The notes beneath the pieces are model-generated. The model did no database searches. It was not told where the DNA came from and worked only from the letters and a program-made list of their open reading frames with translations. Source: Branchiostoma floridae (lineage: Eukaryota; Chordata; Leptocardii; Amphioxiformes; Branchiostomatidae). From it: 59,525 nucleotides of DNA. Both the position numbers and the translations under genes were made by a program. The stretch is from assembly GCF_000003815.2 (NCBI RefSeq), contig NC_049987.1, positions 20,642,547 to 20,702,071 of the forward strand. Direction: 5' to 3'. Shown piece by piece: positions 54,601-57,977 of the stretch; position 1 is the stretch's first letter; each line of letters begins with the position of its first letter.

Positions 54601-55582
54601 GGTAGGAACTTCCCCAGTTATGATGAATGATTGAGACTTGTACTTGACATTGTGTAGTGTCCAAATAAACAGAGTGTCCTCCTTGCATTCCTTAGGTTGT
54701 GAGTTTGAAGGAGCAGACTCACCAAATGTTTGGCTGGGTCCTCTTTGAAGTAACTTGTTGAACTGCTCAACTTTTCCATAAAAGCACAGATTATGCTTGA
54801 ACAAAATGATGTTAAACTCATTTTGCCAGTATATAGTTCCAACTAGAATTATTGATATATACAGCCAGGTTCACATGTGCAAATATGATCAAGTCCGTAT
54901 GAGGTCCTTATGGAATTCTTAGCCTCTACCAGGCTCCACAGGTCGCTGGAAAAATAGTAAAAGTTCGTCAAATATAGGCACATAACATGCCAGAGGAGTT
55001 AGCTGTCCGAGGAGTTAATGGTTTGTGACCAGCTAAATCCGATGTCTATTTGTCCAATTTTCTTTTTTTTTCCCAACAACCCGTGGAGCCTGGCAGAGGC
55101 TAAGACTTCCATACGGACCTCAAAAGGTCTTTAATTAAATAGATACGTTTGTGTGAACACAGCTTTATATCCTAGCTCAATCAGTGTAGCGAAAGCCCGT
55201 ACTGCGAGACTTAGCAATTCCTTCCTCCATTGCGCAATCCGGCTCTATAACAAGGCAATAACCCATACCATCAACACTTAGTCATTATCAATAATTCACA
55301 TAAATGGTTTGTCCAACATGATTTGTAATTGTACTATGCACGAGTGTGATGTTTTCACGTGGTTATTTGTATGTCAAGTTTTGTGATAAAGACAAAATTT
55401 GCGTGTACGTGTACTTTAATTTGTCACCTGCGAGTTCCTTACTGTATAAAACATTGCATGTATTCCAGGAGAACTTTCCCAAGCTTGAGTCCAGGAAGTT
55501 CCTTCCCCTGATCTATCAGCTAGCTGCTCGTATGGGGACCAAGTCTCAGGGCTCTCCCGACTTCCAAAGCACACTGCTGCAG
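6768..55582 (+). CDS. ATM: Serine/threonine kinase ATM, 48 coding exons, 3'-partial (no kinase domain in window)
   Basis: ATM is the nuclear PI3K-related kinase that is activated by MRE11-RAD50-NBS1 at DNA double-strand breaks and phosphorylates Ser/Thr-Gln sites in checkpoint and repair proteins. I located 48 coding exons by collinear similarity to the vertebrate protein and by splice sites; exon coordinates are in the segment entries below. Every junction preserves phase and the joined exons total 7,779 nt, exactly 2,593 codons, without a stop. Order: TAN motif (residues 16-34), long HEAT-repeat solenoid, then the FAT domain from about residue 2050. The last exon seen ends where human ATM is near residue 2560, so the kinase, PRD and FATC parts (about 500 residues) are not in the window. 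The start codon at 6768 gives MTDLLTHDLRDCCCHLESDK, matching the conserved N-terminus. Confidence 0.96.
7200..7350 (-). mobile_element. tRNA-derived SINE-like head
   Basis: On the minus strand the block at about 7285-7350 reads TGGCCAAGTGGGTAGTG (A-box-like) followed about 30 nt later by GTGATTGGATCCC (degenerate B-box). It lies in the second ATM intron, next to a fragment of another repeat (7000-7080) that shares CTCTACCAG...CACTGG words with the inverted-repeat element at 54901. Confidence 0.5.
7375..7655 (-). mobile_element. tRNA-derived SINE, minus orientation
   Basis: GGGATTCGAACCC at about 7597-7609 is the complement of a tRNA B-box and is followed by a region that reads as an A-box on the minus strand. 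The body (7375-7590) is shared with the split SINE copy at 48985-50740. The head ends about 20 nt before the acceptor of ATM exon 2, so the element supplies most of that intron end. Confidence 0.6.
8038..8600 (-). mobile_element. 3' fragment of a CR1/Jockey-type LINE (reverse transcriptase C-terminus)
   Basis: A minus-strand open frame at 8116-8544 begins MEYSATVWDPHTNKGIQAVE, continues VQRRAARVTVNDYRQTSS and YSYFPRTIPEWNSLPGAVV, and ends near the usual stop of non-LTR reverse-transcriptase ORFs. The frame continues in phase a little upstream (CYKALVRPHL), then is lost at about 8600, so the copy is 5'-truncated. A (GAT)n-type tail lies at 8054-8038. It sits between ATM exons 2 and 3. Confidence 0.85.
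10045..10330 (+). mobile_element. SINE-family fragment, plus orientation
   Basis: The words AATGGAGGTCCCGTGTTTGA and CATGTTAAAGAACTCACTG are the reverse complement of the block found in the minus-strand SINEs at 12130-12185 and 17640-17690. The right part (10140-10330) was not recognised elsewhere. Confidence 0.45.
11883..12365 (-). mobile_element. Full-length-looking tRNA-derived SINE, minus orientation
   Basis: From a T-rich left end (the A-tail on the minus strand) the element runs through GTAACAGCATCTCTTCGCCC, GGCCGGAATGGTT, GTGGGTTCTTTAACGTGC and GGGACCTCCATTTAATGTCC to a tRNA-like head with CGGATTCGAACCC at about 12300-12312. It begins only a few bases after the donor of ATM exon 7. 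It serves here as the uninterrupted reference for the copies split by transposons near 28967/31535 and 42948/45153. Confidence 0.65.
13035..14342 (-). CDS. Intronless class A receptor, S1P/LPA (EDG) type, with degenerate activation motifs
   Basis: A 435-residue frame with seven hydrophobic segments (about 63-86, 97-119, 131-152, 176-196, 215-241, 291-315, 329-348). The lipid-receptor signature is seen in MANLSLADFLAG (TM2, Asp106), LTPIMGWNC (196-200 at the TM4/ECL2 border, as in S1P receptors) and VGVRHPTYFH after TM3. The N-terminus has NNSS and NKTS glycosylation sites; the C-tail is long and Gln/Asn/Pro-rich and ends EYITTV, a possible PDZ ligand. Unusual: the (D/E)RY triad is NSY (154-156), the CWxP of TM6 reads TWLLP, and NPxxY reads NPIVS. 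It lies antisense in the ATM intron 11881-16578 with no introns of its own. The exact family, and whether it signals, are uncertain. Confidence 0.85.
   Translation of the reverse strand: MTRTSPTMFNNSSVLLLESNKTSVHGFDGPFKCLLWYLLNTNVPYSQVEEACSMYLKEFRTGTAVIYLLIAGFIIIMNAAVLWGIIGKRQLHTSFYFYMANLSLADFLAGIALLCYSMVDLMGVTSPYIRMNIATVVISSQILSASALALQSGNSYVGVRHPTYFHNHADTANRNAGVAIVSSWLVLSMLGLTPIMGWNCLDMPTQNCPTFYHTAYLGLVGVTIVLLAAISLFTIVSAFIALKQHQKNRFGQLAGAQPSQGNSSTQNRVGQNHPHSLAKNEAERKYQKSLNKIKTVLTHVGCAFMTWLLPLVLTPLCHDGNCLLPTGARGMVVLITLNSAINPIVSLVRTPDLRKAVWQNLTAIYRVPTALVTMIRGNWYNPQGVQGVPPSAQNMQGGAVQNTPAGHSNTPVNQALAGPDTASLQVMNIEYITTV
14415..15350. repeat. Repeated block upstream of the receptor gene
   Basis: Three related segments (about 14600-14830, 15000-15172 and 15178-15350), with a partial fourth at 14420-14450. 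They share GTCCGTTAATGAGAT, CCTTGATTAGGGAGCCTTTT (or CCTTAATTAGGG...) and the CTTATTGGAGAAGGCTTT word. The copies differ by many substitutions. They sit at and 5' of the receptor's start, so they could belong to its promoter or 5' UTR. Confidence 0.55.
16235..16335 (+). tRNA. tRNA-Ser/Leu-like sequence, probably a pseudogene
   Basis: GGTGGCCGAGCGGTCTA matches the type II A-box, GTGGGTTTGAACCCCAC is a perfect T-arm with a B-box, and a long variable region and a T-run (termination-like) follow. CGCTG/TAGCG can form an anticodon stem, but around an 8-base loop (GGTGGATA), and the acceptor ends (GTTAGGT and TTGTAAC) pair imperfectly. With T33 before GGA it would be a serine tRNA, but the odd loop makes a decayed gene or SINE source more likely. 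Confidence 0.45.
16579..22469 (+). CDS. ATM: ATM coding exons 8-14: N-terminal solenoid
   Basis: Exons: 16579-16739, 18377-18470, 18775-18856, 20438-20627, 21183-21383, 21893-21970, 22250-22469 (residues 359-700). Exon 8 carries a basic stretch, PPAKRRRLEVGW, at the place where vertebrate ATM has PCKRKKIELGW, and which may act as a nuclear-localisation signal. Exon 11 encodes GEDEDLAQVCGPLWSSVWTC and ends in an AA|GTAAGT donor. Its first 25 or so bases are copied three times in the intron before it. Exons 13 and 14 (LGALVMRDHRTVVSLQW, then LAHLTRMSKQLQK) continue the helical repeats. Confidence is slightly lower for exon 13, which is short and divergent. Confidence 0.92.
16768..16999. repeat. 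Inverted-repeat element, copy 1 of a MITE family
   Basis: Shares GTATTTAGGCACATCAA, GTCAACGTGATATCCC and GGATATAGGTTACCCAAC with the element at 20833-21005, and can fold end to end. The right end reads GATAAAGGTGAACTATCGTTA. Confidence 0.55.
17626..17853 (-). mobile_element. tRNA-derived SINE, minus orientation, 3'-truncated
   Basis: Same family as 11883-12365: CGGGTTCCTTAACGTGGAT, AACCTCCATCTAATGTCC, GTGCCTTTCCCAAGGGCA and the tRNA-like head with AGGATTCGAACTTGAGACC. The A-tail half is missing. Confidence 0.65.
17904..18342. mobile_element. MITE with GGGCTGGGTAC termini
   Basis: Left end TTAGGGCTGGGTACTGGTAC and right end GTACCGATACCCAGCCCTAA are inverted repeats. The inside is rich in AGGTCCAGGTCCGGACCTG-type palindromes. 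Related fragments are at 21743-21831 and 39112-39212. It lies immediately 5' of ATM exon 9. Confidence 0.7.
18912..19123. mobile_element. MITE with TTCGCGG-rich body, TA-flanked
   Basis: Left end TACTGTAAATGCATTTAAGT and right end (complement) TACTGTAAGTGCAGAAATGT form terminal inverted repeats around a body of repeated TTTAAGTTCGCGGT words. Both ends are flanked by TA, the usual target of Tc1/mariner-type elements. Confidence 0.65.
19976..20437 (+). repeat. Minisatellite containing three decoy copies of the ATM exon 11 start
   Basis: A 12-base unit (TGTCACACCTGT and variants with TTGTTACACC) fills most of the tract. Three blocks beginning at 19976, 20078 and 20312 repeat the exon start (ACAG followed by GTGAGGATGAGGACC). 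The true exon is the fourth block, at 20438. Copies 2 and 3 read into a TGA within nine codons; copy 1 stays open through VVTP repeats until it reaches copy 2. Confidence 0.9.
20833..21005. mobile_element. MITE, copy 2 (complete)
   Basis: Left TAGTTCACCTTTATCCGATG and right ATAAAGGGGAACTAGCG are inverted repeats. Inner arms GGTAACCTATATC and GATATAGGTTACCC also pair. Same family as 16768-16999. Confidence 0.65.
22665..23130. repeat. Degenerate minisatellite, about 26-33 bp unit
   Basis: Repeated CCCTGTCCCTGGTACTGAAAA-like words separated by ACACCATC, with many substitutions, fill the intron between ATM exons 14 and 15. No coding meaning is apparent. Confidence 0.75.
23187..27758 (+). CDS. 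ATM: ATM coding exons 15-21, including an acidic disordered exon
   Basis: Exons: 23187-23312, 23971-24084, 24625-24720, 25175-25385, 26477-26658, 27184-27219, 27676-27758 (residues 701-982). Exon 18 (25175-25385) is acidic and low in structure, with repeated Asp-Phe (DEDSDDFDEFDNFD and GSFEDFDD) and a single PSQQEP; vertebrate ATM also has an acidic disordered stretch here. Exon 19 encodes GTTSLLDPESLTEAHRLRVQ and is preceded at 26342 by a broken copy of its first half. Exon 20 is only 36 nt (DYDKLKAVHLQL) but keeps phase and matches the conserved KSLHLHMYL region. Confidence 0.9.
23510..23700 (-). mobile_element. Decayed LINE reverse-transcriptase C-terminal fragment
   Basis: On the minus strand the frame reads CPC, a stop, EELQTIQHLLQNCKLGPICS and then DSDLREANEAARRWIW. 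This is the Cys/His-rich C-terminal region common after non-LTR reverse transcriptases, with an internal stop. A (GAT)n-like tail is at 23500-23512. Confidence 0.6.
24088..24370 (+). repeat. Tandem duplication at the start of an ATM intron
   Basis: AGACTCACTCATAAAT(C/T)AGAC followed by CCATTTCTCATGGATTTTCA occurs twice, about 168 bp apart, beginning three bases after the donor of exon 16. Unlike the other duplications it does not include a splice site. Confidence 0.7.
24780..26290. mobile_element. SINE-family fragments flanking ATM exon 18
   Basis: Fragments at about 24780-24970 and 25985-26290 carry AATGAGTACCT, GGACGTTAAA, ATGGAGGTCCCGTGTCTGG and CACGTTAAAGAAGCCCC, the plus-strand complement of the SINE body seen at 12130-12240. 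They are not full length. Exon 18 lies between them. Confidence 0.45.
26342..26440 (+). pseudogene. Partial copy of ATM exon 19
   Basis: The first 90 or so bases of exon 19, including CATTTGACAG before the junction, are repeated 135 bp upstream of the real exon. The copy reads GTTSLLDRESLTEAHRLRVQ, continues AVRTVCAWC and ends at a TGA after CCLRV. It lacks a donor at the homologous place. Included alone it would truncate ATM. Confidence 0.85.
28131..28862 (+). repeat. Tandem array of six partial copies of ATM exon 22 with its acceptor
   Basis: Copies start at 28131, 28268, 28391, 28514, 28639 and 28764, each right after CTACAG or CTCAG, with spacings 137, 123, 123, 125 and 125. The last three are almost identical and encode SKTVSHYRHDQTVCSLVLPL, then LTCLIPRL, as in the true exon 22 at 31829, before passing into intron sequence (IDCYKLQC). 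The array resumes at 31744 and ends in the real exon, so a 2.9-kb insertion splits it. Confidence 0.92.
28866..31743 (-). mobile_element. SINE copy interrupted by a DNA transposon, inserted in the exon-22 array
   Basis: The left part (28866-28967) starts with a T-run and reaches GTAGCAGCATCTCTTCTCCCT. The right part (31535-31743) resumes with AAGTTAGAAACATCA, then ACCGCATTTTGGCCAGAATGG and GGGACCTCCATTTAACGTCC, where it stops. Joined, the two parts match the uninterrupted SINE at 11883-12185. Flanking sequence on both sides is the exon-22 repeat. Confidence 0.75.
28968..31534. mobile_element. Non-autonomous DNA transposon, CACTG termini and 3-bp target duplication
   Basis: Left end CACTGCGCGAAAAGACAG and right end complement CACTGCGCGAAAACACAG begin inverted repeats of about 24 bp, followed by G/C-rich subterminal blocks with variants of CCCACGGGTTTCCAC. 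It is flanked by CCT on both sides (28965-28967 and 31535-31537), and the empty-site paralogue at about 11970 has a single CCT. CAC termini with a 3-bp duplication suggest the CACTA/EnSpm group. No transposase is recognised in the 2,567 bp. Confidence 0.72.
31829..36430 (+). CDS. ATM: ATM coding exons 22-28: middle solenoid
   Basis: Exons: 31829-31969, 32346-32421, 32929-33074, 34192-34315, 34941-35189, 35581-35741, 36192-36430 (residues 983-1361). Exon 22 (SKTVSHYRHDQTVCSRVLP) is the true copy of a sequence repeated six times upstream. Exon 24 uses a less usual donor, CA|GTTAGG, chosen because it alone keeps phase into LFQTVHVK of exon 25. Exon 26 encodes AACEKRALFALFQ, exon 27 HLGYLVHQWVHEGYRVIDLQ and exon 28 IVPHLVMQKDMETVRHIAEE followed by SCFPRIIVNVLPLFAEQG, all strongly conserved in ATM. 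Confidence 0.93.
33173..33424 (-). mobile_element. Penelope-like element fragment (GIY-YIG-associated C-terminus)
   Basis: The minus-strand frame contains DSEQDFFARGVKEALHIRAH and RHTLNRDGGPHRLSDIYDPL, typical of the C-terminal endonuclease region of Penelope-like retroelements. Nearby plus-strand text at 33740-33850 (CCTGAAGAAGATGACAGGCA) resembles their terminal repeats. The element is incomplete. Confidence 0.6.
34675..34940 (+). repeat. Three decoy copies of the acceptor and first bases of ATM exon 26
   Basis: Blocks of about 68 bp repeat TTAAGCAGTTTCTT, GATGTTTTTCTGCTTCA, a T-rich tract, and GGAAGCTCTCAGCTGATGAG. The first copy has TTTAAG before the exon-like bases at 34730; the second and third are more diverged. 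The real junction, TTTAG then GGGAAGCTC, is at 34941. Each decoy runs out of exon similarity after about 20 bases. Confidence 0.88.
35754..35830 (+). pseudogene. Decayed internal copy of ATM exon 27
   Basis: Just after the donor of exon 27 the intron repeats, with about 75% identity, the exon segment for LGYLVHQWVHEGYRVIDLQ: TACCTGGTGCACCAGTGG, then GGCTACATTGTCACTGAT and CTACAG. It has no obvious splice sites and is not expected to be spliced. Confidence 0.75.
36509..37728. mobile_element. Non-autonomous DNA transposon, 16-bp CAGTGTTCTCACCAGG termini (hAT-like)
   Basis: Perfect 16-bp terminal inverted repeats bound 1,220 bp. TCTAT adjoins both ends, shorter than the 8 bp usual for hAT, so the group is uncertain. 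The left third is G/C-rich with nested hairpins (GGGGGGCGAAGCCCCCC). The middle (37080-37220) has ATGGCGG, CCAAT, TGACGTCA and TCTCGCGAGA. No transposase is seen. It lies between ATM exons 28 and 29. Confidence 0.75.
38052..42782 (+). CDS. ATM: ATM coding exons 29-35: C-terminal solenoid
   Basis: Exons: 38052-38344, 38778-38944, 39761-39851, 40253-40384, 41211-41315, 41967-42311, 42647-42782 (residues 1362-1784). Exon 29 has DIVIELLMTFHE and PEPNPPCFTSYTIRATMDYL; exon 30 has GGVWVFILRDVIYTL; exon 32 has IVGALIPYVESPLDKG; exon 34 has VGLCLGEIGAVDLTAIALKH, each with a clear vertebrate counterpart. Exon 34 also carries two Ser-Gln sites (SSQDVSSSQD). The acceptor of exon 30 could alternatively be seven codon-phase-neutral bases later (AG at 38782-38783), dropping two residues. 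Exons 33 and 34 each have a decoy copy of their own acceptor upstream. Confidence 0.93.
39112..39212 (+). mobile_element. Fragment of the GGGCTGGGTAC MITE family
   Basis: GTTGGGTACCGGTACAGAAAA and the GTCCAGACCTGAACCTGGAC palindrome match one end of the element at 17904-18342. The other end is missing. Confidence 0.55.
39440..39560 (+). mobile_element. 3' end of a non-LTR retrotransposon
   Basis: The frame reads VCDLSPAAIAALAADRLKWI, then RLVTDCTAAD and a TGA, followed directly by (ATG)n. This matches the last residues and microsatellite tail usual for LINEs. It is truncated to about 120 bp and lies 200 bp before ATM exon 31. Confidence 0.6.
40432..40594. mobile_element. Short MITE, 22-bp terminal inverted repeats
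   Basis: CCAAGCAGACCCTACGGTGC at the left is matched exactly by its complement at 40573-40594. A partial relative (CTCCAAGCAGATCCTATGGT) is at 46329-46410. Confidence 0.75.
41054..41080 (+). repeat. Decoy copy of the ATM exon 33 acceptor
   Basis: A 157-bp tandem duplication (about 40975-41075 and 41130-41232) repeats CTTTCCAAAG and the exon start GCAATCAGTATTCT. The copy diverges into a TAA six codons in. The true junction is at 41211. Confidence 0.85.
41451..41558. repeat. Long hairpin (46-nt arms, 16-nt loop)
   Basis: The arms 41451-41496 and 41513-41558 pair at about 42 of 46 positions around CTTTCTTCCAACACAAAGGT and its complement. It is located in the intron after exon 33. It could be an inverted duplication, the remains of a MITE, or a small-RNA precursor. 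Confidence 0.7.
41771..41790 (+). repeat. Decoy copy of the ATM exon 34 acceptor
   Basis: A 196-bp tandem duplication (about 41640-41790 and 41830-41986) repeats GTAGCTTTC(C/T)TCCCTGCCCC, TTTTGTTTACAAAAT and AATTCCAG followed by GAGAT(T/C)(T/C)A(T/C)CACTT. The true exon begins at 41967. Confidence 0.85.
42949..45152. mobile_element. DNA transposon with CACG(G/A)TGGTC termini and GAT target duplication, inside a SINE
   Basis: CACGGTGGTC at the left and the complement of GACCATCGTG at the right match at 9 of 10. GAT flanks both ends (42946-42948 and 45153-45155). Outside are SINE words (AACATCATGAT; GAGTGAGGACTAGCTGAACCC) that join as in the copy at 11985-12040. The interior has GACGTCATCAAAATGGCGG and several CCAAT boxes but no recognised transposase. 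Confidence 0.6.
45580..47874 (+). CDS. ATM: ATM coding exons 36-40, ending in a Ser-Gln cluster
   Basis: Exons: 45580-45671, 46006-46188, 46518-46689, 47177-47414, 47754-47874 (residues 1785-2053). Exon 36 has LLCYLQPFKLQKRK, exon 38 has VKVDFCEQLLPFLVHSILLQ and exon 39 has WLDLDYLEVSKAAQTCGAYF, all family hallmarks. Exon 40 encodes AEEDSQGSQRSQGSQGSQ and continues DSQGTALSSLSTL. This sits exactly where human ATM has FEEGSQSTTISSLSEK, the segment holding autophosphorylation site Ser1981, so one Ser-Gln site in vertebrates corresponds to six here (serines 2018, 2021, 2024, 2027, 2030 and 2033 of the joined frame). Confidence 0.94.
46857..46915 (+). repeat. Short tandem repeat, 19-20 bp unit, three copies
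   Basis: GTGGCGTGGTCTCCCTCTA occurs three times in a row, next to the LINE fragment that follows. Confidence 0.8.
46875..47123 (-). mobile_element. Non-LTR retrotransposon fragment
   Basis: The minus-strand frame reads RDKLRSEMVREMVGTKPVL, then KQRVQRFGHLTRMPTTQPEL and ends GRPRH. The RFGHLTRMP and GRPR motifs mark the C-terminal region of many LINE reverse transcriptases. It ends about 55 bp before ATM exon 39. Confidence 0.7.
48380..55582 (+). CDS. ATM: ATM coding exons 41-48: FAT domain
   Basis: Exons: 48380-48627, 51164-51478, 52008-52254, 52598-52882, 53330-53532, 53919-54026, 54502-54601, 55469-55582 (residues 2054-2593). The FAT domain is a helical-repeat ring that embraces the kinase domain in PI3K-related kinases. 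Landmarks: HIGEPDGVYGCGAGRL, REAQYQAAWRNGIWDLDVDS, WSWQLEEAKLYWCRGEQGAA, YLALARFTDQQYQVIVNYMK, RVFRLCSLWFRNA and KFLPLIYQLAARMGTKSQG. Exon 43 holds a glycine-rich insertion (about residues 2284-2299, GGGERGAGGGGGERGA). Exon 48 ends with donor GTTGGT at 55583; no further ATM exon was found up to 59525. Confidence 0.94.
48614..48916 (-). mobile_element. Non-LTR retrotransposon 3' fragment with repeat tail
   Basis: The minus-strand frame has RSNGLSKVILQGTVNGARRR, then GRQKKKWADNIKEWTGKSFA and MEWRKLT, the ending of a large group of invertebrate LINE ORF2 proteins. A run of ACAAGGT units at 48660-48690 forms its tail. It begins about 25 bp from the donor of ATM exon 41. Confidence 0.8.
48985..50740 (-). 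mobile_element. tRNA-derived SINE split by a DNA transposon
   Basis: The left part (to 49193) carries GTGTTTGGGGTGTGGCTGTT and AGTGAAGTGAGG; the right part (from 50660) carries TGCCTGCTAGAGATTCGAAC, the tRNA-like head. The same junction is uninterrupted in the SINE at 7557-7610. The insert is described separately. Confidence 0.65.
49196..50657. mobile_element. DNA transposon with CTCTCATGTCCCTAATAAAC termini, TA target
   Basis: Terminal inverted repeats of at least 20 bp, CTCTCATGTCCCTAATAAAC and its exact complement, flanked by TA. Subterminal CATACCCCCCGG and CGTACCGGG words repeat several times. The internal frame at 49859-50281 matches no family I know. Part of the interior (about 50075-50195) is related, inverted, to the transposon at 36509-37728. 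Confidence 0.75.
51859..51900 (+). repeat. Decoy copy of the ATM exon 43 acceptor
   Basis: CTCTGTTGTGTTTTTAAG then CTCTACGTCCTGTGCCAATG repeats, with few changes, the junction CTCTGTTGTGTTTTTCAG then CTCTGTGTCCTGTGACGATG found at 52008, 149 bp downstream. In the decoy the AG is kept but the pyrimidine before it is A. Confidence 0.85.
54901..55121. mobile_element. MITE with about 40-bp terminal inverted repeats
   Basis: Left GAGGTCCTTATGGAATTCTT and CTACCAGGCTCCAC pair with the complement of GTGGAGCCTGGCAGAGGCTA and GACTTCCATACGGACCTC. It lies between ATM exons 47 and 48. Confidence 0.75.
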
Positions 55583-57977
55583 GTTGGTGATAAATGCCTT
55601 ATTTTGAAATCTAAAGACTCAAAATGACATTTAGATGATAAATGCTAAGTTAACAGCGGAGAATTTGGGTTGGACTCCATTCTCAATAATGCTGCTATTC
55701 TTTAAGCTCTCCTGATAAATCTTCTTCTTTGTACGTTAGAGAGGTGACTCTGGAAGCCACCAAGGTCTTTCTCCCTCTAGCATGTCCAAAAATGTCCAAT
55801 AGGCGTAAGAACTCCCATCTTCATTTGGGTTGCAATAACTTTGCTCCATCACCTCGCCCCCCCCCCCCCTCTCGAGTAATCGCTCCATAGACCATGTACG
55901 CGGTCCAGTTTGTTTTTGTAGGCGGTTCGTCTTAATGATGTTGACGATATCAGCTACCGAAAGCCATGGCATTTCCAGCCAAATGGTCGGCCACTTTGTT
56001 CTGATATATGCTCGATAAATCAATATCCTGGCCTGTCATCTTGACTGTATCATAATTAGTTTACATGTACAAATTTTACTTGAAATGTTGTAGCACACAC
56101 TTACTTAGGTAAAAAAAGAAGCAAATCATCTGAAAAATGTTTTCACAAAATGCAAAGAAGCAACTATGGCTCATTTGGTTAACCTTATTCAAGGTCACAA
56201 AGTTTAGGTTTAATCCTGAAGCGTGACAAGTTTTCGTTTTTTATGCGCTTATTTTGAGAGGACGTGATAGATAAGAGCAGAGACAGGAGGCATCCCATAT
56301 CTCTCATGGATGGACCATACTAAATTAGCATTAGTTAAAAGCAGGCATCATTGGATGGTATTTAGCATTTTTATGCTATTGAAATTTAAAATATCCTATG
56401 GACCACGTAAACTATACCATAAACATTGATCATTATCATCATCATCATCGGTCAACGTGCTTACACACGACGGGGACGGGGTTATACCACCCCTTACGGG
56501 ATTGCATACCCTTTCGATGGCAAAACGTAAACAATCTGAGATGTTCTAAAACTGTACAGCACATTGTGAGAGGGCGAAGATACTTCAACTGAGACTGTAT
56601 TTGTTAGTTCTAAGATCAAAGATAACATTAAATCGACACCTGTCTGAAGTTTATATTTTTAAAGGGGCTTTCCACTCCACACGGAAGTGTTATTTTTCGA
56701 TAGATATTCAATTTAGGAAGTGATAACTGCATACGACTTCACATTATACGATAAAGTACCCAGTTGCTCCACATGCCTCAAAAGCATTCAGTCTTCTACT
56801 AAACTCCCCAATTACCCTCTAATTGAATTAATCCTATGGCTGAATACAATGCAGAACTTTTAGGTAAGGTTACCAAACTTATTTCAGGTTCGCTAAGAAA
56901 TTTCGTCCTGTTCTTGTATTCTTTGGTATCTTATGAGCAATTTGCCTTCTCGGTGTGCTCAGCGTACCTCATTTATTCCGAAAATATGTATGATAAACAA
57001 AGTGTCTATGCGTATAGGGAATGCATGGGTAGGGTCTGCATGGGTTTAGTGAGTGTCATTATTGTTTTATAAAACACACATCATGTAACTCATCCCAAGG
57101 TGAATTCCACAAAATTTGGCTGATTATGTATTCATTGACACATTATTTATTGGAAAACAAGACTCCCTTCTGGAGTGGAATGCCCCTTTAAGTTGAGGAA
57201 GTGAAATTAGTACCACAACAACAGACCTGATCCTGTCTTCTTTTTCTTTATACTTTAGTAATCCAATACAAACACAGAGAAATAGCCTCCAAACGTCATT
57301 TAATTACATCAACAATATTATATCACATTAAACAGACACTTTTTCACTCTTACTTTTTGTACAGACTTCATGTGATTTCAAGGAACTTTTCAACTTTAAA
57401 TTTTGGCCGCCTCTTATGCATGAATTTCAAAACAGTTCCTGGCTGATCATATTTTCTTACAATAAATTGTCTTCTCATAAAGCCAATCTCTTTGTGGTAA
57501 AACCCTGCTCTCAAACCTTCCTCCAGCATATCAGAACACTGCTTTTTGATATTGCAATATTTATTTTTGGATTGGCACCTTAAAGGAATATACATGTAAT
57601 TGTAAAATGAGTCTACCACAAAGATAGAGACAACGCATTACAAAGAGATTCCTCAAATTTCCTATACAGGAGGTCCTTGATTAAACTGTTTCGATTGAAA
57701 ATTTTTAACGTGTTATTTTCAGCCCAAACCACCTGTCATTTGAAGGGAGAAAGAAGGAATTTCAATCTTAGCTTTAGAATATTCATCACATCACACCAAA
57801 AACATGGAGGAGACAAACTAGTCTACCTGCCTAGGTATTATAATCATGGCAACCATCAACATTTACCAAGGACATTTCCTGTAATATCCTTGGATGTACA
57901 AAGCTTTTGTTGAAAAACACCTATTAAAGCAAACAGCACAATAAAACATACATACTTAACTCAGGGATAACGCTTGC
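55583..57977. other. Region after the last ATM exon seen
   Basis: No exon of the ATM kinase domain was found in any plus-strand frame. The stretch is AT-rich, has a C-run at 55859-55870, a microsatellite-like (CAT)n at 56435, and the TTAA-flanked element described separately. It is read as intron or as intergenic DNA. Confidence 0.5.
56663..57187. mobile_element. 525-bp TTAA-flanked MITE (piggyBac- or Kolobok-type)
   Basis: AGGGGCTTTCCACTCCA at the left and the complement of TGGAGTGGAATGCCCCT at the right differ at one base. TTAA precedes the left end (56659-56662) and follows the right end (57188-57191). No coding capacity is seen. TTAA targeting fits piggyBac or Kolobok elements. Confidence 0.75.
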
